DNA of 64,000 nucleotides, from contig JAYKXP010000197.1 of NCBI GenBank assembly GCA_037176845.1, positions 1-64,000 of the forward strand. The letters are read 5' to 3'. A program made the translations under genes and the position numbers. How positions within the stretch are numbered: position 1 is the first letter of the stretch; the number at the start of each line of letters is the position of its first letter. This stretch comes from Paramarasmius palmivorus. Its lineage: Eukaryota > Basidiomycota > Agaricomycetes > Agaricales > Marasmiaceae. This document shows positions 35,887-47,185 of this stretch, in pieces. A model generated the notes under the pieces. It made no database searches. It saw only the letters and a list, made by a program, of their open reading frames with translations, and was not told the origin of the DNA.

Positions 35887-38800
35887 CTATGGCGGCGAAA
35901 CCTCAGGACGACGTTGGTCCTTCCTCTGATGCGTTATAGCCCACTTGAACCGTTCTCCGAACCCAGCTGCTACACCTTGCATCTTTTTAAACTCGGCCTT
36001 GATGTCTACTTCGACTGTCTTGAATTTTGCCAACAGCTCCGGGCTTGAGCGAGATCAAGAACAGCGCAAACTTCAACGCCCGACTGGGATCGGTAATATC
36101 CCATTCAGGACAGTTGGTATCTGCCATGTAGATCCCGTCGTACAATGCCTACAAAAGTGTCAGCGACAGTCATTGATTCAAACAAGCCAGAACACACCGA
36201 GCTTTGCGATCCTCTAGCCTTGAGTAGCGACAGCAAATACAGGGGAATCGTATATCCCGAGTGAAGCTAGATACCGACAAGTGGAGACCAGTCGAGCTTG
36301 GTTCATTCCAGCGAGGATATTATCAGAACCTTTCTTGTACTCCACGAAGAGAAAGGTAGCAACAGCACTTCAGGATAAGCAGGTCAGTCTCTGGCTGTGA
36401 ACGAATAGGGCGCACACATTGAACACTTACAACATGCGAAGCCATTTTCCGATCCATCGTCCAAGTGCACATTGGTAGTCCGAGGCAGATCGTCTTCCGA
36501 ATGTTTGGCAGGCAGGGAAATAGCCGAGTCTGAATCCATCATCGAGGGTTCTATCGAACGGCATTAGTTCATGATCGTCGAAATCACTTAGAAGCAGCCC
36601 CTTACCATCCTGCTCCAAGATAGCGTTTCGTCGAAGACTTGACGTCATCACAGAGAATACGGAAAACATTCAAATCCATTCCACATTGAGATTTCGTGTT
36701 GGCTGCCGCCGTGCTCGAGTCTGCTGAATCTGTTACATCCCCTGAAAGGAAGAAACCGTATTATGCAGCAGAGTTTCGCGATACAAGCATGTCTGGTCGT
36801 ACGGCCACCAGCGTTTCGCAGACTGCATACGTGAAATCCGATACTATAGCCCTCGACAAAATCTTCTCCTTTGCGGCCCTCCACGACCCAGGGGTCCGTA
36901 GCATTCTCAATTGTGCCGCTGCGATAGAACACTACTTTTCGGATCAGTACCTTATACTTTCGCCTTGTGCTTCACTGCCTTGATTCTGGACCAACGTTGA
37001 CATCGAGGGTGTTGTCAAAGGTTCCGACCTTTGTTCTTCAAAATACGTTGGATCCCCAAATGATGACGGAATGTCGAATATTCTCCGAGGGCGGTAGCCA
37101 GCAAACTGAAAAGTCGTAACTGTGGTTGCGAGAAAGATGGACTTTCCTGTCCATCCTACAGGAACGGTTGAGCCACGCATCATACGAGGGATTAAATAAC
37201 ATACCCTATCATCGTCTACCTGCCATACCCAAAGACAAGGTCCAAAAGCGAATTCCACTGTAGCCCGGCTGCGATCTTATCAACCTGTTGGTCTGCAATG
37301 TGCACGGCTTGCTTGGACACTTCAAGGGCGCCGGAAACGCATAACCACAACATGGCAAGTTCGCCATCATCCAAAGGCCGCAGCAGCGTCATACCCGTAC
37401 ATACCTGGAGCTGGTGTTCCGCCGTCGATTCAAACACGATGTCGCGGTATGTTTATGTTTCGGTGAGCTGGAAGTTGTCAGTATAGGTAATCAGCCCACA
37501 AGTAGATCTTAGCTAACCTCCGAGGTATATTTCTTGCCACCAGCGGCAGTGTTCAAACCCAAAGTTATTTGTCCCAGCCTCTCTTTCGTTCGGGATGCCG
37601 AAGCGTGCTGTAAGAAAAGCATGAGGTCGAGAACGATCAGGAGCAAGTTTGGCGGTTACTTCAATCATCGGGATCCCGACTTCGACGTATTGTTGAAGTG
37701 TGAGTTGTAGCTTTTGGAGTGGCGGAGTATTTATCGGTGTGAAGAGGGTTACAGGCCAGAATAGATAGTGCGAGGACCGGTCTGCTAGAATCCGCGCAGA
37801 GCTCGGGTGCTTCATCCTGCTCGGAATAGCCTGATGATCAAGCATTTCATATCACTGTTTCGAAATCATTAGATCGAGTACCGTACTACTAGATACCATG
37901 CACCAACTGTCTTTGGATTTGCTTGAATCCTTGCGATCGTTCATGGAATTTGAAGGGGAGTGACCTCTATGACAAGGATGTCAGCACTAGCTCGGTGATG
38001 TGGAAACAGTACATACGGTACTCGAGAGCCTGATAGATCATGAAAGTTCGCGTCTTGTCTTTGGAGGACATGTCAGTATAAGGCAGATGGGCTCAAAATT
38101 CGCACTTACGTGCGTTCAGCTATCCACTTGCGCAAGCGCTCTCCGTGTTCCTCCTGAACAGGAGGTAAATAATCTAGATGCCATATCGGAGGTGCATTCG
38201 GTTGATTATCAGAATTAGGAATTTGAAAGGATGGCAGGCATAACGGAGCGATCTCCAGCAGATTGGTAGTGAGCGAAAGGATGGAAGGGCTATACTGAGG
38301 TCAAATACACCATACGAATGGTCTAAATCTTTGGAACGCGGAGCATGGGCAACGTGGACCTCTAGCTCAAGGAAATGAGAGACTAAGATGCATCAGGAGC
38401 ACTTTTTACGCAACTGTGGGACGTTGCTACTTGCATCCATGCGTACACCACCCGTGGAAAAAAGTACTCCAACTACTCGGCGATGCGACAGGGCACTGAC
38501 GAGGAGACTGTAGATCTCGGTGTATGATGCCACATAGGCCAGGGGAATGAAACAAGATGGTGGTGGTGCGGCAAACGATGAAAATTCTCGAGAAGGCGAT
38601 TTCCCGGCAGTGGGTCGTGCTAGAATCACCTGAGGAAACCCTTTCGTCACGGCTGGTGGTTGTTGACGATGCCGATGACGGAGTTCTGAGCGAGGTTGGC
38701 GCACAGACAAGAGATACCGCCTTGCCCATGGTGCGGCAGCTCGTCTCACCGAGACTGGAACACAAGTCAGAATCTTCGATGAATGGTTGATGCGCTGGGT

Positions 38801-39188
38801 ACATACTGAATCTCTGCATGAGGAAATACGTGCTGTAGAACTCGTCCGGTTAATGGTCCTATGATTGTCGTTTTGGGATCGGGTCCAAGTTCGGGTGAAG
38901 AGCGTCATCAGACAAGACGCGAAGTGAACGTTTGTGTGTCGACAATGCTTCGTTGAAAGCTGAAGGATAGTAGTTCGCTGAGAAAATGTTGAGCTCTGGA
39001 AACCTCTACGTGATATGTTGCAGCCTACCTGTAGGCGATCCTGAGCCAGTCGCAAGATTTTGAGTAGACTTGAAAAGGGGTTCGGTAAAGGCAGAGAAGT
39101 TGGAGGGCCATTCCGTGTAGTGTTCGATAATGTGAGGTTCAACGAGAGTAGCTTGGGGTTGTTCGAAACCTGCTGGACCTGCATGCAT
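35887..39188 (-). pseudogene. E-x-K motif gene, U3 copy, decayed
   Basis: Start ATG at 39188 (MHAGPAGFEQPQATLVEPHI). The first intron from about 39031 has a proper GTAGGC donor and leads in phase to a NYYPSAFNEALSTHKRSL exon. A missing C near 38896 shifts the frame within DALHPNL and gives a stop soon after. Further exons are recognisable: LQLTLQQYVEVGIPMIEV (about 37710-37650), LRPLDDGELAMLWLCVSG, and the VEYKKGSDN-type exon near 36340, where the U1/U2 reading VEYRKGS appears as VEY(K/R)KGSDN. The C-terminus ends at 35887. Confidence 0.55.
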
Positions 39189-39269
39189 CGGGACTAGGCA
39201 GATATGTTGGGTGTATGAGCAAGAGTCGTCTTCAGGTTACTTTTTAACTCTTCGTATCGACATTCCGCC

Positions 39270-39700
39270 CTTATACATCCGCTTCAATTCCTTTTCCTTT
39301 CCCAATCACCACCAACCCATCCACCTTCACGCCAATCCGCACATTCGAACGTCTTTTCGGTTCTAGAGCCGACTGTGTTCTGCCCAAGACAAACACATCA
39401 CCGGAAATACTCTTGGTTTGGTTCCGTGATTCGCAGAATAATAATAGACGCGTTTTTCGCTCGGGATTTGTTGTTGAATCTGATGAGCGCGTCAAGATAG
39501 ACAAGAAGAAGAAGGATAAGGGAAAGAGGAAGAAAGACGGACGAGAAGGCATCAAAAAATCTATCTATCACTCATGCAGATTGACTCACGCTCGAACTTC
39601 TAGTCATGGAACGACTTTAGTCTACGCAGTGTACTCACGCCAAAACTCCCGTGAACGAGTATACAGGGAAAGCGACAATTCTAGAGTCTGAACAACCTCC
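39270..39700 (+). other. Lys-rich relic, U3 copy
   Basis: Open plus-strand frame at 39413-39691 (WFRDSQNNNRRVFRSGF then a Lys-rich run). Compared with U2 it has an inserted AAT codon. Confidence 0.35.
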
Positions 39701-39789
39701 AGTTTCTCACAGGTGCGACTATCACTCTGAATGAATTGAAAGGAAGGCCCGGAAAGAGTCGATGGGGAAAGTTTTGGACAGGCAGTTCT

Positions 39790-40093
39790 AAGTTGAATGC
39801 CCAAGGTGTTAGATTTAGGTATTTTGTGGTAGTACCGTCACGCCTAATCAGACTAGACTATTTTCCTTCAAGATGGGTCGGTAAAGAATCGCGAGGTCCG
39901 ACAAGTTGAGTTGAGCAAGATATTGCGCGCCTTTCCCTTACCCAATGCCGATCTTTCTATCTCATCTACACGCCTAAAGATGGGGCAAAGTACATATCGG
40001 ACGTTGGAGACTAATCACAAGTAATGGTACAGAAACGCAAATAACACGCATATCGCCTAAAACCCAAAAACGAAAACATGTCCATCTGGCTCT
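39790..40093. repeat. Conserved 3' flank of family-1 genes (F copy)
   Basis: Same block as at 7400-7721, directly 3' of copy F. Confidence 0.55.
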
Positions 40094-42082
40094 TCAAAAC
40101 CCAAAAGCACTAATCCCTGGAGCGGCTTCCCACCACGAACTTGATTTCTCTTCTGGGAATCAAGTTGGTTAATACACCAAATAGCAAAAAGGGAATATGT
40201 GAAGGCCTCACTTTTTGGTCTAAGGATCTCAAGCTCAGGCTCCCCGATGTGACGCGCAAAATCGGTGGTGTTTGGGTCAAACCCCTGGGCGACTTGCCAG
40301 TCGTAGAGGGTGGTGTATATGGAGGAGTCCCAGGATATAAGCTCGATATAGGAGATATATGGAACCAGTCTCGAAACACCCCATTGATTGAGTTCATCTT
40401 CTGTCATCTCGGATTGGCCATTCTCGTCCAGCGACCAAAAGTGAGTGCGTCCATCTGTCCATGAGATGAGTTCGGACACCATCATTGGTGTTGGTGGATA
40501 GAGAAATAGGTAGATAGGTGGGGGAATTTCGCCGTCACAGAGCTTGAAAAAGCAAGCAAGGTCGTCATATTCTCTTGAGTGTTCTCGTCTTAGAACTAGG
40601 TGTGGTTCGATCACTGTCAATCGAGAAGAAAAGTGGTGAGCATTGGTAATGCATAATGAAGCAAGAGCATACAAAAGTAATCTTCAGTTTTTCCTTCCTT
40701 CATACAACGCGGAAATTGAGATAACCAACACGTCCTTCGGGATATAATATCAAAGCAAGCGTAAACACGAATATCATCCCCGCACATTGTGAGACTGAGG
40801 TAAACCTGTCAGTAAAACTATCCCAGGAGCATTGAAAGCTGCCCTAAACGCTGACCGTGTCAATCCATCGACTGATGTTTGATCATCCAGCCCACGCCCT
40901 GACAACCACTCCCATTCCATAGCTTCCTGCGGCCACCTTGCAACGGCATCCAGCGAGGTTGAATAGACAGTGTCAAGACGCAGTCCAAGAAGAGAGCTGC
41001 GCAGCTGTTCATACGGCAAACTCGGAAGGAAGGATTGTAGGTTGAGCTGCTCTTTTTCTGATGCTTTGGGGCCGAGGGTTGGGCGAAGGAAGGAATCGCA
41101 GCTGTGGTATTTGCAGAGAAGTGATGCCACAATTATGAGTGCTCGGTGCAATTCTTTGAAGTTGAACTGCCGAAAAAAGCTGGAGATAGTGTCGGTATTG
41201 AGCATGTCTGTGGTGGAAGGGACGATGATGGTGAACTTCTCAATACTCCATATGCCATATTGAGGTCCTGAGGGTCCCGCACGAAAAACACCTTTGCTGG
41301 TGTCCATCCATATACTATCGACAGTGCATCCCATTTGGCTCTGCTCAGTAAAAGTGTAAGTACTATCGATTTTCAAGGTACAAATTTATCCTAACCGCCA
41401 ATTGTATGACAAAAATATTCGTGAATATGGACTCTGTATAAAGATGAGCCATTGGGATCAAGTCTAGAAACGGTTATCAGTCAATACCTTCTGCTCCGTA
41501 CCCGTAAAACGAGGCTCACCGTGGTGAAAGATCAACATGGGAACTTCAGAATGATTTAGGGCGAAAAGTAGACAAGAGTTCGTATTCCTATTATATGTTT
41601 GGTAAATTTGTTTCCCAAGTATATGACACAGAGCAGAGTACCTTTTTCGTGAACATTGCCGGAAATCTTCTTCCCAAACATCCTGAGCTTCTTCACCTTC
41701 GTATACAAGTGCGGTAAACTTGGGTTGTCGATCAACCAACTCAATACTGTATATCTTTTTTCGGGTTTTGCGATCGCGAAAATGATATTCGCCGTTTTTC
41801 CATTTATACTCGGTGATGTCTACTGAGCCGATCTCCTTCGAGGGAATTACATGGCCAAGCTTCACGTATTCAAACTGAAGACATGACGATGAGCCTAAAG
41901 AACTTCATTCTCTACGATGGTAGACATACCTCGTCGTACTCTGTACGTTTGGTAGCGATTTCGCCGTTGTAGTGAAGAGTATCGATATTGAAGGTCGTGT
42001 TACAGTTGTTGGTCTGATCCCCACGGACATTGTTGAATGTGGGTTTGCCCTTGATAGTAAAACGCTTCGAGTTCTTGAACAT
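40094..42082 (-). CDS. Family-1 protein, copy F, intact
   Basis: Exons 42082-41930, 41874-41642, 41587-41520, 41463-41396, 41340-40856, 40794-40673, 40613-40212 and 40152-40094, all open and in phase (529 aa). The start is MFKNSKRF, two residues shorter than copies D and E. Motif FTIKGKPTFNNVRGDQ, exon 2 FEYVKLGHVIPSKEI, exon 5 WMDTSKGVFRAGPSGPQ, tail SSSWWEAAPGISAFGF. In the last exon the differences from copy G fall at third codon positions (serine codons), consistent with coding. The distal half of exon 4 and the start of intron 4 are unlike other copies (IFTNIFVIQLA; donor GTTAGG), suggesting local gene conversion or replacement. Intron 7 carries two extra bases. Function unknown. Confidence 0.8.
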
Positions 42083-42146
42083 GCTTTGGGCGAGTGAAGG
42101 GGGCAAGAACAAGGGTGTTTGGCATGCATTGGAGGTATTGAATCTA

Positions 42147-42156
42147 GTTTTATAGC
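42147..42156 (-). promoter_or_regulatory. TATA-like box of copy F
   Basis: Minus-strand GCTATAAAAC, 65-75 nt upstream of the ATG. Identical in copy G and nearly identical in B. The sequence beyond is the type-II flank (shared with B and H). Confidence 0.5.
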
Positions 42157-42249
42157 TGTTGTATTAGGTTTGATGGGTAAGTTGGCACAGGAAACACCGG
42201 CGACAGGCAGGATGTTGGCTATCAAGAACAGCTTCTCAATATGTAATTG

Positions 42250-43276
42250 CCAATCGTCATAAGTACAAGAACACTGGAATCTCACAGAATACACAACTGT
42301 TACACTGTACGCATTCGCAACATCTCCAGGAACTGCCAACCTTCCTTCTCGCGTATCTCCCTTTGATATCGTCAGAAAAGCTTTGGCGCCCATGATTTTC
42401 ATGCTCTCCTTTCACACCGACGACGCTCTCCTCCACCGCTTCCCTACTCCCATTCCCACCCACAACTACATCAAATATCGCATCTGGAATATCACCAGCG
42501 TCGCTCCTCACTGTCATTCCATGGCCACTTCCGTCAAACGCGTCTTCGCCTCGCTATGATTGATACGTGATCCACACTATGTACGTCCCTTTCACCGCTC
42601 TACAATCACTACAACTAATCTCTGGTCGACTTCCACAGTTCTTGTGTGACCAGGTAGCCATCAAGTCGCCTCTACCCATCACCATCCGCCCACCGCTACA
42701 ACGCCTCTCGAAACAAAGTCCACCACTTCTCACTCAAAGCTCCCCATTCTTTCCACACATACGATAGCTCGTCTGAGTCATCCTTCCCTGAGAAGCATCC
42801 CCTTCATATCTACGACATACGGCCAATTCGGACGGCTCTAGCTTTCGGCGCAACTCGACATGCGAGAGGTTGGCGTCGGCATCGACATCACTCAGAGCAC
42901 CTTCCTCTCATAATCTCCCACCACTTCACCACTCCCCATCCCCACCCACGGCCGTATTGACCGCCGCCCCTGGAATTTCACCGACGTCGCTCTCACATTC
43001 CCTCAAATTCCGCCGCTGCTCGCCTTCGTGAGGTGTCAAACGCGTCTTTGGGTTCATACTTGATTCAAAGTATGTACGTCCCTTCTTCCACTCTCCAATC
43101 ACCTACAACTGACATTTGGTAGGCTTTCACAGCTCCTGTGCGACCGTCAAATCACAATGGAAGCCATCGCCATCCCAGAAGTCCATTGCTACGACTCTTA
43201 CCGGCGAACCATTAGCAGGGTCTACCGCAGAATGCAAAGTAGGAAAGCGCGCTAGAGAGCGATTCATTACCAACCC
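42250..43276 (+). other. Decayed cassette DNA of block V2
   Basis: Near-collinear with 57270-58210. Two intron-like cassettes start at about 42579 and 43070. A coding-like relic (HTYDSSSESSFPEKHP) lies near 42757-42805. No intact frame. Confidence 0.45.
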
Positions 43277-43739
43277 GTGCCAACTCAAATACGACAACTC
43301 ATACGTAGAACCCGCAGAACTCTTTCCATGTCCAACTCCCCTCGAACCAAAACTCCCTATCCTTTCCGCCCCTGTCTTTCTTCCCCGCTCCTGATGTGGA
43401 CGGTTCAGCGATACAACGCCAACGTATGCGATTCCGCCTTTCGGGGTGTTGAGGATCGGAGGTATAGAGGTGCAGAAAAGAGGAAAAATAATGACGCAGA
43501 CAGCAGGCGATCACCCATATACAATGCACCACGCCCCCAATTCCGTTTGCCCAAACAAAATCACGGTCGCCAGAAGCCTCTCATACTTCAATGTCTCGGT
43601 TCGAGAGAAGCCGCTCCATTATCGACAAGTACAACGTCCACTCGACAAACTCTATTCGAGGCTTCGTTGTCTCGTCAGTATCCTACCACCTCCTTGTAAT
43701 CGGCACTTGAACGTACGTACCTTCCTCCGCTACAACTAA
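43277..43739 (+). pseudogene. Family-4 exon, V2 copy
   Basis: Homologous to 10840-11310. One frame is open from 43277 to 43699, another from 43446 carries SLSYFNVSVREKPLHYRQVQ and LDKLYSRLRCLV. The shift between them relative to the V1 copy indicates an indel, so this copy is probably broken. Confidence 0.35.
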
Positions 43740-43919
43740 CCTTTGTTTGACTCAATCCACAGTTCTTGTACGACCGGGCAGGAACCAAATCACCACCCCG
43801 GACGCCTATCATTGCTCAGCGCTCAGCGCTCAGGGTCTACCACAGGACCAGGAGACTAGAGAAAGGCAGGCTAACACAACCGCACCCTAACGACTTCACA
43901 CATCTCGCTGAAGAATCGG

Positions 43920-44620
43920 ATGTCACCGGCGTTCGGCTTGTTCAATCTGGAGCACGATGAAGCTGCACCTTTCGGAGACAAGTTTGCTCCGGTGGTCACT
44001 TCACCAATGTCGGAAGGGACATACCTCCGACTCTTTCGACAGCAATGTGACTGTGATTTATGGCTTGGTACGTTCTCTCACTTGGGCTAGATGAGTCTTT
44101 CGTGCTAACAATCTTTCAGAAGAGATCAGATGGCAAACTAATGGTACTCCCGAAGACCAACGCTAAATGTGGAAGAGTGAGTGTTTACTATCCACCTCTG
44201 GCTTTAAGTTGGCTAACAAAGATGAAGACTTTATGCCGGCGCAGGCTCAAGCACGTATCGGTTCGATACCAGGAAGCCGTCATGCACCAAGGCCACGATC
44301 GCAGACATCCTCCCTTGCTCTGGCTCTTGCTAGAGTTGAATCACCTTCGACCACATCATCCGTTGCTTTCCAGCCTCCAGATATCACCCTTGCAACATAT
44401 CCTATCCAGGCAATTAGAGCATGGTTCAACTTCCGGTCTCACGGCAGGAACGGGAGACGACGTCCAAGAGTTTCGGCGGGTTACCGTAACCATAGATGTA
44501 CTGTCGCTGTTGGATTCGCGGAAGAGTAGGATCATCACACAATATCTGATACGCGTCAGGCTTTATCCGCCTTAACACCCAGCTCCGGATCGAGAACAAA
44601 CACTCGAAGAAACGCAGAGC
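43920..44620 (+). pseudogene. Family-3 gene, V2 copy, decayed
   Basis: The N-terminal motif survives only in part (GGHFTNVGRD near 43988-44020). Exon 2 has a stop (CGC TAA near 44160) where the intact copy has CGC CAG. Exon 3 (from about 44220: DEDFMPAQAQARIGSIPGSR, VAFQPPDITLATYPIQ) is recognisable. It joins at about 44700 to sequence normally found in the 5' flank relics, so the 3' end is lost. Confidence 0.55.
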
Positions 44621-44699
44621 ATGGCGTCTCATGCACACGACCTTCATGCTTCGATGCCAATTCTGCATCATACCCCGAGGCGTCCTGTCGTCCAAGAAG

Positions 44700-46740
44700 A
44701 CACCAAAATACCTCCTCTGGCTTTACCTTTCCACCACACGCCGCTCTCCATCAACCAATCCTTCACCAATTCCCACTCCCACTGGCGGTACGATCGCCGT
44801 AACTTCCCACATCCATGTCGGACGCCACCTCTGTAAAACTACCGATCTCTCTCACAGCTGTGCCTTCGTGATGTATCAAACGCGTCGTTGGCTCGGTATA
44901 ATTGATACTTGATCCACAATATGTACGTCCCTTCCTCTGCTTTCTGATTGTCTGTAACTCACATTTGGTATGCTTCCACAGTTCTTGTGCAACCGGCTAG
45001 CTATCAATTTGTCTTGCCCATCATCATCCGCCCTCTTTTATCGCAGCAACACCTCTCCAACTTCCATTAGCTCCTTCCCACTTAAAGCTCTCAGCTTCAT
45101 ACATACGACGACTCGTTTGAGTCATCGTTCCCTAAGGAACATCCCGTTCTATCTACCAAATTTGACGGCTATAACTCTTGGGATAAACTGCTGTCACGGA
45201 ATGCCTAACATACGCAACGTAGAAGTTGGACGACGCACGAAAACCCATCTTTCATTTCCGGTCACCCAGGGCCATGGTTGTCGATACCCCAATAACGACA
45301 AGCAGCCAAAGCGCCCCTACCTACCTCAACTACCGCCAACCTGTTACCTCCAACTACTATTCACAACTACAAGTATTGCACGCCCCTACCTCCAGCCCCA
45401 AGACATCCATTCCTTTTCGTGACCCAGGGAGCGTCAAAAGCGTCACTACAGTCCTGGTTTGGGTTACAATGCTAGACTCAATATGATTGAGACGGAATGG
45501 ATTATGTACGTCCTCAACTTTTTTTCCTCCTGGCTTCGACATCTAACGACCTGTGCAGGGTCCCACACAATCACTGAGTCGTCTTCGTCTGTCACCATCC
45601 TGATCACGACTACTCCAATGAACCAAGGTCCAACACTAGCAGATTTATCCAACCCATGTCAAAGAACTGTCGCTGCCAAGGATGTGGACAAGGAACATTG
45701 GATTTTAGTACTCAGACCTTCTACACGCGGTCGACCGACAGCGACACTAATGAGTTTGGCATCCGATTTTTCCGCCTTCGACACCTCTCAAACTTGAACC
45801 AATGCGCCTTCACACACACGATGACTCGTTTGAGTCGTTCTTTCCAGACAGTTCCGGCGAAGACGATGCACGAAAATCCATCTCGTATTTCCAGTCACCC
45901 ATACATCACATTTCTTCCTGGTTTGTCAATAGGGAAGACCGCAGTGACGAGAACCCATCAAGGCGTGTCACTATGATCGCGGTTCTATTCAACCAGTGAT
46001 TACGCGTTCGTTGTGTCTAGCTACACAACTCACCTTCTCTATTCCTCTGAACCCCTGCCATATAACCTCTGCATCTACTGCCCATCCCACAGCGCATAAA
46101 CGATGCAGGATATACACCACACAGCGAATGGATTGTTTCTCGGCCACTGGAGCACCGAGTAGCGAGGAGTTGGATTATCTAGGTCAGATTTTGAGCTTGG
46201 TCGACATACTGAGGTATGCTCTCTGCCCTTGTGTCACGTTCACCTCATTTTGATATCTTGTTATTTCATTATCAAGCCGTATATACAGTCATCACGGGAG
46301 TCAAATGTCGGACTGGGACATGCGGAAGGGAGAAAAGTGTTCTAGCGTCAGCATCACGTTCGCCGACGTCGTTCTTACATACTTCCGGGTACATACTTCC
46401 TTTCGTGATGTCGTGGGCTCGTCGGTATGATTGGTGCTTGGTGAATGTACGTCTCCCTATCTCCGCTCTCTAATCGCCTACAACTAAACTCCAGTAGGCC
46501 TCGTGCGACCACAAGTCGTTTCCAGGTTCCAACCGAGACTTTATATCGACCTTCTCTTCTTCATGCCGACTACTCGCAAGCAAGAGACGGGATGACGACC
46601 AAGACATTCAATGAAGCAGTATCATACAAGCGGCAAAGTATTGGTCCAAGAACCTGACAAGGAAGAGATCGACCCCGCGTTAGGCAAGGCCCAAATGAAT
46701 GAAGCGCCTCAGCTCCTCGAGTCAATACTTACGCAAAGGG
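44700..46740 (+). other. Relic block between V2 and copy G
   Basis: Mosaic of repeated fragments: intron-like cassettes near 44930, 45507 and 46446; coding-like relics YDDSFESSFPKEHP (45106-45150) and HDDSFESFFPDSSGEDDARK (45807-45870); a GHWSTE/EELDYLGQ exon end with a GTATGC donor near 46212; and a VQEPDKEEIDPALGKAQ fragment (46648-46700). No full-length frame. Confidence 0.4.
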
Positions 46741-46829
46741 ACACTGAGGAACAAACCTGTTATCGGAGGTGGAAGGGTGTGCTGGATTGAAGTTGCTAAG
46801 ATGACTGAAGGGAGACGGAGACGATGGGT

Positions 46830-47185
46830 AAAAACGTTTTGGACGGGCGGTTAGGATACTTTGTGGTCAGACCCGAGCAGACCTTGCATACGTATGACAC
46901 TTCCTGGTAGTATTACCCCTAATCAGAATAGGCTCTAGTTGGCGCATTTTGACTCAAGACGGGGCAGTGAGGAATCGCGAGGTCCGAGTCGAGCAGGATA
47001 TCGCGCGCCTTTCCTTTAGCCAATGGCGCGCAATCTTCTTATCTCATCTACACACCTAGAGATGGGGCAAAGTACATAACGGAAGTTGGAGACTAATTAC
47101 AAGCAATAGTACAGAAACGCAAATAACAAGTACAGAAAAGAATGTCGCCTAAAACCCAAAAACGAAAGCCTGTCCATCTGGGTCT
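46830..47185. repeat. Conserved 3' flank of family-1 genes (G copy)
   Basis: Same block as at 7400-7721, directly 3' of copy G. Confidence 0.55.

Larger units (their letters stand above)
31640..39800. repeat. Segmental duplication block U3
   Basis: Direct tandem partner of 23640-31640 with the same gene order. Differences between U2 and U3 are scattered substitutions and small indels. Confidence 0.75.
40094..44700. repeat. Segmental duplication block V2 (partner of 55066-60000 and 7722-12300)
   Basis: Family-1 gene, type-II flank, two cassettes, family-4 exon and family-3 gene appear in the same order and orientation here, at 55066-60717 and (with more divergence) at 7722-12290. Identity between V2 and V3 is high over 42250-43740. 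Confidence 0.65.

Noticed and set aside
6950..39691. Lys-rich frames as ribosomal or histone-like proteins
   Set aside because: The Lys-rich run is short, differs in register between copies and is frameshifted in one. No ribosomal protein signature is present.
40057..40211. A C-terminal extension of copy F reading through to 40057
   Set aside because: It uses sequence of intron 7 and exon 8 in the wrong frame because of two extra bases in the intron. The spliced model with the SSSWWE tail fits all copies, including the diverged C.
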